Positions 21,823-33,445 of a DNA stretch of 64,000 nt are shown one piece after another (the stretch's first letter is position 1; every line of letters begins with the position of its first letter). The notes beneath the pieces were generated by a model that saw only the letters and a list, made by a program, of their open reading frames with translations, had not been told where the DNA came from and ran no database searches. The translations under genes and the position numbers were made by a program. The DNA lies in contig BSBN01000781.1 of the NCBI GenBank assembly GCA_027924645.1, positions 1,860,001 through 1,924,000 of the forward strand, written 5' to 3'. The DNA is from Cunninghamia lanceolata. Its lineage: Eukaryota > Streptophyta > Pinopsida > Cupressales > Cupressaceae.

Positions 21823-23759
21823 ATGTCTAAGAGTAGGATTTTTATGAATCCAAGTATGTATTATCCCATACTCAGTCAGGAAGGGAATGATAAAGGAATA
21901 GAAGAGATAAGAAATAGGTTGATATTCTTAGAGGCTGAGCAGGCCCAGTTAAAAAGTAGTAACCCTGTTGTGTCTGCCAGTCAGAAAGCTAAACCTCCTG
22001 TCAGCCCTTTTGATCCTTTGTATGACCAACTGGATTTGTCATGGGTGGATTATAAAGTAGAAACTATGCCTGCTAGGATATATTGTCAGATGCCTAGATT
22101 TAGTGGTCACAATGTTTGTGATGGGAATGCACATATCCAAACTTTTCACAGTTTTATGGGAAAATATTCATTCAGAGATGAGGATGTGTGGATGAGGTTT
22201 TTGTTAGGTCCTTTGATGCAAAAGCAAAAGACTGTTATTTGAGCTTTCCAAAGAAATCCTTTGCCTGTTGGGATGAGCTTGCTGACTGTTTCAAGGAAGA
22301 ATTTGCAAAAGAACTGGCTGATCTTGTTGCAGAATTGATGAGAATCAGAAAACAAGATGAAGAGCCATGTGTTGATTTCAGTCATAGGTTTGCAATAGCC
22401 CTTTCACAGATCCCAGAAGTCTTCAGACCTGATATTTCAGCCTGTGTTGGCATATTCTTTGAAGCTTTTGAGGAGGGCTTTAGTGCAATACTGAGGGATT
22501 TCAAGGTGACAAGTATGCAGATGGCATACAGGTTCATAGAAAAGATAGAAAAAATCAGAAATGTGTACCTGCTGAAACCCCTGTCCCCAGGCCTTGGTGT
22601 GAGAAATGGTTATGAAGCTGCAAATGACCAAATGATTATGGCATCATGTGCAGATAAAAATGAAAATAAAAGCATAGAGGTTGAGACTGCTGTGTTTGAA
22701 CATAATGCTAACAATACTGCTCAACTGGATTGTTCACCAGTTGAGGATGCCAATGGAAGGACTAATGAGGATTCCCATTGCAATGATGAGGCAGCTGACC
22801 ATGAAAACAATAACGAGGTTGTGGACAGCAATGAGCAATTTTTGGAATGGACCTGTGGAGACAATTGTGAGTATTGTACTCAAGACAGAGAAGATATAAG
22901 CGAACAGAGAAGCAGTCCTATGTGTGACCCATTGCCTACCTTTCAAACACATGGAGATCATGAAGAGCAGTCAGAAATTGAAATAAGTGCTAGTTCAGAG
23001 CATGATTGTTTTTCATTTGATGGCTGTTTTGCTTATGACACACAGGCTGATACTCCTCCACAGAGGGAATCCATTGGTGATGAAGAGGTGTGCTCATCTG
23101 CCCATGAACAAATGGCATACTATGATGAAACTGATGCACCTGGATCACCCATCTTTGACACATATGGTGATGAGGATTTATTTGAGTATGGTGAGGATCT
23201 AGACACTATTTTTGGTTTGGATTCTGTTTCTCATCTTGATGAAAGAGGAAACAACATACATCAGGTAAGTGACTGTGAAAATGTGCCTGATTTGAAAAAG
23301 ATGCCAGAGCCTGATCTTTTCCAGCTTGGTGTACCAGATGGTTGTGTACATGATGTACACAATTGTGATTTTGAAAGCTTTTCTTTTGATGTGCCAGCAT
23401 ATAATACAATGAGCCCTGATCTTCCTAGTTGTGTGGTGGGCTCTAAGTGTTTCCTATTTGCAGTCCAGCTAGGAGATCATGTTGCAATGCATGATGATGA
23501 TACAGATGATAACCTGTGCTATATGCCATATGAGTATGCATTGCTTGATACATTCTACACCCACATGTCACATGATGCTGAAGGTTATCTGCACAGGTTT
23601 GACAATGACAAGCCAAATCAAAGGGTTGAATGTGCAGATGACAAGGTTTGTTTGTGGGTGGATCTCTGTAGTATCTCCAAGCTTGACCCAGTGCATGTAG
23701 ATGAAAACAAGATATTTGACAAAGGGAGATACATGTTTTTCTTTTCTTGGTGGCCTTAG
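21823..23759 (+). pseudogene. Element 2 gag-like protein with long acidic C-terminal tail, one frameshift
   Basis: The frame opens at ATG 21823 (MSKSRIFMNPSMYYPILSQE) and runs to about 22200, where one T seems lost from a T run (22198-22202); it then continues in the next frame to TAG at 23757-23759. Around residues 110-240 it has a Retrotrans_gag-like pattern: FVRSFDAKAKDCYLSFPKKS, ACWDELADCFKEEF, and a helix-rich stretch to YRFIEKIEKIRN. The remaining roughly 380 residues are acidic and rich in Asp, Glu, His and Cys with no domain I know, ending MFFFSWWP. No zinc knuckle, protease or RT follows. The long open second frame implies selection until recently. Gag identity is likely; the tail is unassigned. 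Confidence 0.75.
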
Positions 23760-23800
23760 GCCATCAAGTGTGTTTGGTGATGCAGGTCGGTGCAGTATTT

Positions 23801-23894
23801 GACTCTGTGCCCAATGGATAAGGGACTGGTCTGCATCCCAGAGATCTGGGGTTCTCGCTGCAGTCTTGCACCTGCACGTCCCCAGACAGAGCCA
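23801..23894 (+). other. tRNA-Arg-derived sequence abutting the 3' LTR of element 2
   Basis: It starts GACTCTG, the 5' acceptor strand matching this element's own primer site. Then come TGCCCAATGGATAAGGG (D arm and A box) and ACTGGTCTGCATCCCAG (anticodon stem-loop, anticodon degraded). After that are GAGATCTGGGGTTC (variable region and start of T arm), about 24 extra bases, and TCCCCAGACAGAGCCA at 23879-23894, close to the tRNA 3' end including CCA. One base separates it from the LTR start at 23896. The T loop is disrupted, so it is not a working tRNA gene. It sits where a polypurine tract is expected, and I see no such tract. Confidence 0.75.
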
Positions 23895-23895
23895 G

Positions 23896-26627
23896 TGTTA
23901 GTGCCTGAATTGATTGGCAGTTTTTGAGAAATTTTCATGCAGGCACTTTCCCTAAGTATCCAAAAAATGTTCTAAGTGTTGGAACTCCTCAGCATTTTTC
24001 AGCTGCATCATCATATTTTCTTTGAGGAGGAGATCATCATCATCATCTTGTCTTCGATGATGGTCCGCATCATCATCTTCTCTGTCAACCGGTTTCTCAT
24101 CAGGATCATCATATTTCAATATCGGGTGATGTTTGGATATCATCCTGATCCTGCTGATGAGCTACAGTGTGCCCTAATTTGCTTGCGGGGGCGATTTTTC
24201 AAGTATCTGGTGATCTTCCAATTATCACCTTGCCCTTTTATGATGATGATGTCACCCCGATCTTCTGAAGGGGTTATTCTCTGAGTTGTTCGACCTGACT
24301 TGTTTTTTCTTAAGGGTTGTCATCATCATCATCATATTTCCAGTTATCGCCGTGTTGCTTGCGAGGGTCATCATATTTTCTACCTGCATGATATTTCGCC
24401 GGGGTGATATTTTTATCATCGGGTGATCTTGGTTATGATCATCCTGATGTTGTTGTTGAAGAGTTCTAAGTATGACCCAATATTCACTGGGGTCATCATA
24501 TTTTGAACGTCAGGATGATCTTAGTCAATATCATCCTGATGTTGTTGTATCACTTCATGTTCATTGTTTTATCATCCTGATGATGCTGACGTCATTCTGA
24601 TGTCAGGGTGATATCTATTTCTCTGCCTATCTGCATCATGATATTTCCGAAGGAGGGGGTGATATTTTCATTTTTGAATATCACCCAGATGTATGTTTGT
24701 TCCAGCATCATGATGATGCTGATATCAGGGAGATATCCGCCTGCCGGCTTCGTGCATTATCTAGTGGGGGGGTGATCTTTTCAAACATCATCATATTCAT
24801 CTATCACCCCGATCTTATAGTGGAGCTACAGTGCAGCATGATATTTGTACATCAGGATGATATTTCCAAATATCCGGTTATCTTCCGAATATCATCCTGA
24901 TGTCGATATGATGATGACGTCATCAAGGTCCGGGGGGGTCATATTTCTAACACTGATCATCTTGTGAAGATCCCCCAATATTTGCAAACATGATGATGAC
25001 GCCATCCGGATATGAGGAGGTGCGCAGTAGGCGGATATGATGATGACGTCAGCAGGATATGATGATGATGTCATCAGGATGTTCATCGGCCAGACTTTTG
25101 GTATAGGCTCAGCAGGAGGATGTTCCTCCGATGGATCAGGTTGTGCCGATGAAGGCGATTATCATGCAGGTTATATTGCGATATGATGCTGACGTCAGGG
25201 TGATATTTCAAGCGACAGGATATCATGCTGTTGGAGGATGATGATGAAGTCTTATACTAGTGTCGTCAGGAGCAAAAGCACCGACATTATATATGCTCAT
25301 GGCCTAGTATATAAAGTGTTGAAAAGGTCACCGCGGGGTGCATGTGGGATAATTGATATCCTGCATATTTTCAAATATCATGATGATGAATCTTGGCGGG
25401 AAATGGTTGCGATGCAGAATTGACGTTTTCCCGAGGCCGCGGGTTGGTGCGCCATTAATGGCGAAGGTTGCAGAGGTATGGGCGGATCTGGTACCCGATT
25501 GAAGGTGTACATCAACGGACATTGGTGCAGGGCTCGAGATTTCTTCCTGTCTCCTCCCCTACCTGCTGCATTCATGTTTGGGCGCCAATCTGGTAATGCG
25601 TTGAGCGCCATTTTGCTGATACTGTGTATCTGGCGGGATTTTTGGTCAACCATGTAATTAATTGCTGTGGTACACTACCTGGCTGTTATAAGCAGGAAGT
25701 GTTACTCATTTTTGGTTGTTGAAAGTTGAAGATTTTTGGCTCTATAATTCAAAACAAGCTGATCTAGTTGCTCTGTACAGCTTAACCTGTGAGTTTATGT
25801 ATCTCTTGTTGTATGTTTTTGGCATGAACCCACTGATTTCATGATTAATCTTATATGAGAAATGCTATCTTAGCATGTGTTTTGTTAATTCTGTCTCCAG
25901 TATTGCATGTATTCTTCTTCTGAATCTGGATATTTGGGTAATGTTTAGATTCTAGAGCATAGAATTCCTATGTTGAATGTCTGATCTTTTAACTTCTGCT
26001 CAAGGGGTAGATTAAACTATTTTCAGGTTGAACATTGGGGAGGGTATACTGCAGTAGGGATGCCATAAGTAGAGATAACTCAACACTCTGTATTGGGAGA
26101 TATCTGTAAGGCAGGTATCACATATATCCCCCTGAAATCCAGTTTTAGCTGTTCATGTTGATCATTCACAGGTGTATGTCTACTGACTCCAGGCCCTGGA
26201 TAGGCACCAATCATGCTTTGTTTTTGTGTTATAACCATGTCCAGCTTTGCATCCAAACTTAAACTCCAAATCAAAATCTAAAACAAACATTAGGACATTA
26301 GAATTAGTTTTAGGATCCTCAGTCCTCTGTCTACAACTGCAAATAGGCCCAAAGCTAGCCCCTTTGCTCTTATCTTTCAGTTTTGGTCTACTTACAGGAG
26401 GACTTATCTACTTTCTGTCAGCATCCCAGCCTTTGTATGCATATCCTCATGGATGTTGAGTAGGGAATACCCCCCTAGGTTTTACAGAGCCTGAAGAAGA
26501 AGAGGAGATAAAATATAGAGTCTATCTCCTACACTGTTGGCCCCTGGCCCAAAGATCCTGTTGATCACTGATGGCTACCTTGTAGGGAAATCTGGGAATA
26601 AGCATCCAGTCTAGGAAAAAACCAACA
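23896..26627 (+). repeat. Element 2 3' LTR
   Basis: Same length and ends as 18718-21449. It is followed by GGTAT (26628-26632), and Copia II integrase resumes at once with LGYSTQSKAYQCFNK. Confidence 0.95.
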
Positions 26628-27719
26628 GGTATATTTTTGGGTTACTCTACTCAAAGCAAGGCATACCAGTGCTTTAACAAGAGATTGAAAAATATTGTTG
26701 AAAGCGTAAATGTCAGAGTGGATGAAAGCAAAGAAGGACATTCCAAGTCTTACGGATATGAATCAGATGATCAAGATGAAAGTCGAAGTCAAGGAAGGAA
26801 AGTTCAAACCCAGACTCAGATCTAGATTGATCTGGAAAATCTAGTGACTCAAGAGGATAATGCAGGAGTTGAGGAATAAGTTCAAGAAATAGAAGTTCAA
26901 GCAAATCCCAAAACTCCTAGGTATGTAAGGATGAATCATCTTGAAGATCAGATCATAGGAGATAGAAATAAAGGTGTTTGAATTAGGAGAAGAATTGCTG
27001 AAGATCAAGAAGAGATTTGTTTGATTTCAAAGATTAAACCAAAATCAGTAAGTGAAGCTTGCAATGATGAAAACTAGATAAAATCAATGGAAGAAGAATT
27101 AATGCAAATTGAAAAAAATCACACTTAGGATCTTGTTTCTAGACTAGAGGACAAAAATGTGATTGGAACTAAATGGGTCTTCTAGAATAAACTAAATGAA
27201 GATGGTGAAGTTGTAAGAAACAAAGCAAGGTTGGTATGCAAAGGATATTCTCAAGTGGAAGGAATTGATTTTGAAGAAACTTTTGCTCTAGTAGCAAGAA
27301 TAGAAGCAGTCAGATTATTTCTTGCATTTTCTACTTTCAAAGATTTCAAGGTATACCAGATGGATGTCAAGTCAGCATTCCTGAATGGAGAGCTAGAAGA
27401 AGGTAATTGCACTCATGTTTTGTGGATGAAGGAAATGTTGAAGGATATCAGAGTGGTATTTGAGGAGCCTGTTACAATCTTCTATGACAATTCAAGTGCA
27501 ATAAACATCTCCAAGAATCTGGTGTTGCATTTAAAGACAAAACACATATCCATCAAGTTTCATTTCTTGAGAGAAAAAGTAAGTGAGAATGAAGTCAAAA
27601 TGGAGTTTGTTTCTTCAAAGGATCAGATTGCGGATATATTCACCAAGCCTCTACCTTAGGATACTTTTGAGTATCTCAGAGAGAAGTTAGGGGTTGTTAC
27701 CCCCCCTGTTCAGAACTAA
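26628..27719 (+). pseudogene. Copia II integrase end, RT start and RNase H end, second part
   Basis: Continues the frame cut at 18717. After the integrase C-terminus there are stops at positions where Copia I has coding codons, then RT motifs [27 protein letters not shown] and [17 protein letters not shown]. There the text jumps directly to [20 protein letters not shown] in the last part of RNase H. Compared with Copia I (about 7735-8585), roughly 850 bp are gone, in frame, including the DD catalytic motif and the RNase H active site. It ends [13 protein letters not shown], one TAG, then LGVVTPPVQN and TAA at 27717-27719. Confidence 0.9.
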
Positions 27720-27845
27720 GATGCACTAGGATGCATCAGTCTGGTGGAATTCACAGTTATATCTTGTGATCCAGATTGGTGTTAAGGAGATACTACTCAG
27801 GAGGAGTAGCTAGTATGCAAATTCTAGAGATCGGTCTGAAACAAA

Positions 27846-28054
27846 AAGGGGGAGAAAAGATTGCAAATATGTGCCCTTTGCCATTGATGTCAAAGGGGGA
27901 GAGAAGTCATGTGAAAAACTAGTTGCTAATGAAAGGGGGAGCTGTGAAGAAAGTAGTTACAGAAATGACAAAGGAAAAGGGGGAGAAGTTCTTGTCTTGA
28001 TGTTTGAATTAGTTTTTCACATCATTTGTTGCCATCAATGACAAAGGGGGAGAT
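27846..28054 (+). promoter_or_regulatory. Multiplied polypurine tracts of Copia II
   Basis: Five AAAGGGGGAG-type tracts lie between 27846 and 28054; the last one (ACAAAGGGGGAGAT) touches the 3' LTR. Same layout as in Copia I and III. Confidence 0.8.
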
Positions 28055-29374
28055 TGTTGCAAATATGTGTCTAATCGGTGTTGTCATTGATGTCAACATA
28101 TCCTTGTTGCCATTGGTGTCAACTATATTCCACTTTGTTGCCTATTTAGAAGATTGGAATGTTGAGGATATTGCAAAAATTAATGAAGATAAATGTATGT
28201 GGACCATATGGTTGTGTAGAGTATTGTCTGAAGTAGCTCCACTTAAGATTTGAGAGGTCTGAATGAAGATTTGAAGAAGCTATGGCCATCTGAGTAGAAC
28301 CTGATTTTGGCAGTTGTTCAGAAGAAATAGAGTGACAGTAAATTGGTCCAAATTGCTCCGCATTGAAATATTATGATCTGTGGATCTATAGGCATCATTG
28401 GAAAGTCAGTATGTATCAACTCTTGTGGTTTGTTGTTTGGAGGTTTGGAAGAAATCTTTCTAATAAGACAGACATGGCAGACAATGTTCTTGAGGTTCCA
28501 TATGAAGATGCAAGTGATTATGATGATTTGGAGGAGTACGGATGTTCTTGTTGAATTCAAAGTGCTTATGGAGATCTCTGGATCGTGTGACTGCAATGTT
28601 GAAGGTCCACATTGAAGTTTGAGCTTGTTGTTGAAGGTTTCTTTCTTGATGTTGTTGTTCTTCCCAGTCTTGGCCAACCGGATGATTCAAGCATGTTGCG
28701 GATAATCAAAGAGCAATTTTGTGAAGCATGGTGTGTTGATTGAAGAAGAATTGAGTCCCAGTTATGTTTGGCCGTCAACATAGTGATTCATATTAAGTCA
28801 AATGTTTGTAATGCTGACCTTGATGTGCATTTCAAGGTTGATGAAGCATATAAAGGCATGTAGTTGAATTGTGGAAAATCATCCTTGAGCAAAAATGATA
28901 AAATCCTAAGAAAGGTACAGAGGCAGAGTAGAGGAGAGGAGGAGAAGAGGAAAAAGAGTAGTAAGGTATGAAGAGATTGTGAAGAAGTGTTTGGGGCAGA
29001 GCAGAAGTTTTGTGAGCTTTCAAAGGAACTAAACTAGGCATAAAGAAGATGCTATTTTGCAGTTCATTCTTCCTATATTAAACATAAATTCTTGTAGGCA
29101 GTGAGCCTTCTGTAGGCAGTGAACCTCCTTGAGCAGTGAGCTCTGGGCAGTGAGCCCTAAGGAAAGTGCCTTTTCATTTCTTTCAAGTACTTTTAATAGG
29201 GTACAAATCTTGTGGGTTAACCCCCACCATGGTTTTCCCTTAACTGGGTTTCCATGTAAAAATTTTGGTGTTATGCGTGTTCAATTTGCTAAAGAAGTTT
29301 AAAAGAAGAAAAATATTAATTTCTGGGACAACTGATTCACCCCCCCTTCTCAGTTGTCCAGACTAATTCCAACA
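28055..29374 (+). repeat. Copia II 3' LTR
   Basis: 1320 bp. TATA box at 28849-28854. Relative to the 5' LTR it has lost about 60 bp near the end and gained a short GTAGGCAGTGA duplication near 29096-29120. Followed by CCTTT. Confidence 0.95.
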
Positions 29375-29527
29375 CCTTTTACCAAAATCCAACTTGACCA
29401 ATCTCACGAGGGGGCATCCTAGAATTATCAAACCTATGCCAGGGGCAAACTAGGGCATGTATTATACTAAAAAAATTTATTCTTTGAAACAAGGTGATAA
29501 AACACACTGTCTCAAAGAGGGACAAAA
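29375..29527 (+). other. Purine-rich tracts upstream of the Gypsy A 3' LTR
   Basis: Non-coding. It contains CGAGGGGGCATCC, CCAGGGGCAAAC and, just before the LTR, CAAAGAGGGACAAAA, which fits a polypurine tract for a plus-strand element. Confidence 0.5.
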
Positions 29528-30562
29528 TGTATACACCTAAAAATGGCTCAAGTTGAATTAAATAAATATTTTAATATTTATTTTATTCTCATTCCTCTAT
29601 CAATAAATAAATATACTAATTTATTTATCTGATTCACATTCATCTTAATCTTCCAAAAATTAAATAAAAATCAATTTATTTAATTAAATCATCCAAATTC
29701 TTCTAAGTCACCCTTAATTGAATAATTCCAAATTATTTAATTGATCATCTATCCTAAAGTCCTAAGTCTATAAAATCCACATCATCATTTCCACCTCACT
29801 TTACACCTCATCATGTTGCACACATAATTGAATATTTTTAATATTTAATTATATAATTATCCTCACCCACATGTCCTATTTATCCTCTAACCATCCCTAT
29901 TCTTAAGGGCTTGGTCTTTCCATGTCATCATATTCAAAGGACACTTAGAGACACATGTCTCATAGTTCCTAGATTCCTTCCAACAACCCTACAAAGGACT
30001 CCTTTGACCCATGTCTTTTGGTCCTTGAGAGCATTGTGACAAGTGGCCTCTTGCTCACACCTTTCTCTCCACCTTGTCATCATAGGAGGAACATCTCCCC
30101 CTTTTAGCTCTCTCATCCCAACTAATCTAATCTCCACCGTACACATCACAAGACTCATTCCTCCACCATGGATCTTTGGACACTTGGATTTGAGCCTTCT
30201 TTGCCTATAAAAGCAAGCTTCTCACCTCCAATTTGCAATCACATAAGCTATAGTACTTACATGCTGCAGAAATTTCATCAAACAATCAAGCGTACCTTTG
30301 GCCCCCCATTTGCATTATCATCATAATCTTCATAGTTGCACAATTATTTAGCTTCATTATCATCATTTAGCATCATATCAATATCATGGCAATATCAATA
30401 TCCTCATCATCATCTTAGTTGCATTATAGAAATCTTTCACATTGCATATTTGAATCCACAAAATCCATTCCTCTCTTTGTCATCTTGGAAAGCAAGGAAG
30501 TACATTTTTGAGAGCAATACTGTCATCAACAAGATCATTGAGAAGATATGAGACAATGGAAC
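29528..30562 (+). repeat. Gypsy A 3' LTR, first part
   Basis: Starts TGTATACACCTAAAAATGG after a purine tract. It is AT-rich, with a TATA box (CTATAAAAG) near 30205-30213 followed by about 350 bp of R/U5-like sequence. It is cut by element 3 and continues at 38884. With the second part the LTR is about 1.18 kb. The partner LTR is not in the window, so the start is judged from the tract and the TG. Confidence 0.55.
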
Positions 30563-33445
30563 TGTTATCACCCAAATTTGCACCCTTTGCTGCAGTTGTG
30601 AAACTTTAGCAATCTAGAGTAACATGGGAATGATCTCGAAGTGTGGGACCTTACGAAATGAGATTAGACCTCCGGAGAAGGCCAGATTCCTCTTTCTAAG
30701 CCTAATGCATAGAGAAATGCATCTAAACCTAGTGCTAATGCTTGCTGGGAAAAGGGTTAGAAGGAATGCTAAAAGGGAAATAAGTGATACACCAGATTTA
30801 GTGAGTGATGGTGATCTTGGTGTAGACACAACAATGATCTCAATGATGAAGGGGATTCACATAGACTTATAACTGATTGAAGCTTTGTTATGAAGGTTAA
30901 ACCTGTAGAGGAGCCCTTTTACTCACATAATAGATTATAACTTCAACTTAAACACAGAAATCAAGACCCAAGAGAGGCAAGAAATCATGCATATATTAAT
31001 CATGAAGGTCAAAACCATTTACAATACAGAAATTTTCCATAGCAGAGATATACCAGCATAGCTAATCACATTCATAGGTGGATAAAAGGAAGACAGTAGA
31101 GGCTAGATTCAGGCACAGTGAGTCACATTCCCATACCCTTGCAATTACACTAAGAGGTCTGACTACAAAACAAAATCAATAGCATAACAACCCCAAAATA
31201 AAACCATCCTCCATCAGTACATTTGTTTTCCATGTATATATAGCATTTTACATTTCAGTCAGTTACAATAAATTCTCGCCCATGGGCACTATCAGAAAAA
31301 TACCCCCACTGAAGGGACATCCATCTACCTAAAGTTATGGTGTAAAAGTTCTGAAACTAGGTAGATGAACGATATTTTTCATCTTTAACATGGTCTGCAG
31401 AGTCATCAATTTGTAGCAATGAATGCAACAAATATCTTCAGCTGAATATGCAACTGTTGCTGCTGAAACGTCACGATGGCCAAGCATGCAACACGAGATC
31501 CAAAACTTGAAAGTGAGAGAAAACCCTTGAAAAGCCCACCAAATGAAAGAGGAGGCAAAAACATGCACTTTTTCCTTTTACAGCATGTGGAAATTTGCCA
31601 GAATGGAGGAGAAACAGGTGGTCAAAGTTTTAGTCAACTACCTGTATATATCGCTTTGCATCTTCAAATGTATGTCACCTTGTATATACAAAGGGAACTG
31701 TACTTTATCTTTACTTGGTGCAACCGCACCTTTTTCTTGTTTGCATATTCAAACTGACTTGCATATGCCTTGAAATTCCCTCCAAAAATGCCTTGTATGT
31801 GCAACGGCCCCTGTATTTGCATCCTCATCTGTGCCACGTGGCACCACTTGATTCACCATTGAACTAGTCTTGAGAAGCATCACTAAAAACTGTATATGCA
31901 TATCGGCGGTCAGAATGACTATGAACTGAGCTGCCGATGCATCTGTCTGGCTGATAACCTTTGTATATGACAACTTGCATATCGCATTGTATATACAACA
32001 TACAATCACAAATATACAAACCATCTGGAACTCAAAAGATTATGAAGCAAGCTTAAAAATACCATCGGGTCCAGTTTGCATGTATCCTCTTTGTATGTCG
32101 GCATATACAATGCCCATAAGATGCAAGCCGGATGCCAGCCACTTTATCCATCAGATTGGGAGAAAATAGAAATCTGGGCCTTGTATTTTCATTGTTTGTA
32201 TATCGGCATATACAAACGCCATATACATGCAAGCCGCGAATCCCAAAAGATCATTAACTGTATTTGAGTTCCCGGTCGGGTTCGCCCTGTATGTTTTCCC
32301 CTTCTATGTATCCTTTGTATGTTGCATATACAATGCGAACATACAAGCAAACTATACATACAAACTGCGGAATTTACCCTTTATCAACTGGAATGTATGC
32401 TCCCTTCAGATCCGGCTTGTATATAGGAATGCATATTTGATTGTATGTGCAAACATACAATCACAAATATACAAGCGATGGGCCCCACCCTATGCATCTC
32501 CCGCTTATATGTTTGTCCCCTTGTATATCGACTTTGTATATGCAAACATACAAAGAAAAAAATACAAGCCACTATAGTGAATGCATGTCGGCCCTTGTAT
32601 ATTTTTCATTGTTTACTAGACATACATTCGCCCTTGTACCTCGCGATATACATTCTGCTTTGCATGTTTCCAATATATCTAACCATTGTATGTCGCCGAT
32701 ATATAAACACCTTTGTATATCGTGGACCCCACCATTTGCACATTCGGCCTTTGTATATTCAAATGTATATTACTGATATGTAAAAGGCTTTGTATGTGCC
32801 CCTTGTACCTGACCCTTTGTACATTCACCATCGATGCATCTACCCGATATACATTCTGCCTTATACTTTCTCATTGTATGTAGAACACATACAATCTCCT
32901 TTGTATACCCGCGGGCCCCACCTATTGCATGTCAGCGCCTTTGTATGTTTGGCTTTGTATATTTAGATTGTATGTTAGCCTTGTATGTCGGCCTTGTATG
33001 TTTTGACATACAAATGTGGAATATTTTGGGAATCTGTGACAGATTCCCCAAATGCATATACAAACCTGATATGCATGCAAAGATGCATACAATCATTTTT
33101 TCCACTTTTTTGAAGGCCGATTGGGATTTTTTTGACCCGCCAATGCACATTTGAACCTGCATGTACATACAAATGGCCTTGTATATATGAAGACAATTGA
33201 ATGCAATTATTTTTTGTATTTTTGAACTGCGAAGGTTAAATGACTTAGACATTTTTTGAAGCTAAAAGTTTTCTGGGTTTTTCTGGGTTTGTTGCAAAGT
33301 TCTCAAGGTAAGACTTTTGGGAAATTTTGACAAGGCATAGCATAAATATTTGAAGGATTTAAGCCTTGTATGGGCATTTTCTAAAGATTTTCAAGAAAAT
33401 ACAAGGTAAACTATTTAACTCTGGACAGAGGAAAATGGGTCTACA
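30563..33445 (-). repeat. Element 3 left LTR, with dense TTGTATRT/AYATACAA array
   Basis: On the + strand it starts TGTTATCACCC and ends GGTCTACA. Between about 31640 and 33195 it is packed with TTGTATATCG, CATATACAA, TTGTATGTCGG and similar words, separated by short GCC/CCC-rich spacers. Because the word is nearly palindromic, both strands stay open and give spurious ORFs. Confidence 0.9.

Larger units (their letters stand above)
18718..26627 (+). mobile_element. Element 2: non-autonomous gag-only LTR retrotransposon with Arg-tRNA primer site
   Basis: A 7910-bp element. Its two LTRs are both 2732 bp (18718-21449 and 23896-26627), start TGTTAGTGCC, end ACCAACA, and differ by roughly 47 substitutions by eye (about 1.7%) with no indels. 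The target duplication GGTAT is exact (18713-18717 and 26628-26632). The interior of about 2.4 kb has a primer site for tRNA-Arg, two further primer-site-like copies, one gag-like ORF with an acidic tail, and a tRNA-like sequence against the 3' LTR. There is no protease, RT or integrase, so it must borrow enzymes. Tat/Ogre-type gypsy elements also use tRNA-Arg, so they are the likely helpers. It is the youngest insertion in its nest. Confidence 0.95.
15079..29374 (+). mobile_element. Copia II: LTR retrotransposon split by element 2 and internally deleted
   Basis: A Ty1/copia element of the same family as Copia I. The LTRs start TGTTGCAAATATG and end CTAACA/CCAACA. The target duplication CCTTT (15074-15078 and 29375-29379) is exact. 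Without the 7.9-kb element 2 and its 5-bp duplication it would be about 6.4 kb. It also lacks about 850 bp of reverse transcriptase and RNase H. It lies within Gypsy A, between the PMD gene and the 3' LTR. Confidence 0.95.

Noticed and set aside
23801..23894. A functional tRNA gene
   Set aside because: The T loop is interrupted by extra bases, the B box is degraded and the anticodon loop is altered; the encoded CCA also argues for copying from a mature tRNA, not a nuclear tRNA gene.
30614..30872. Short frames on both strands near the left end of element 3 (also at 35924-36223)
   Set aside because: They occur in both LTR copies because the LTR is duplicated, with no domain and no better case on either strand; treated as LTR sequence.
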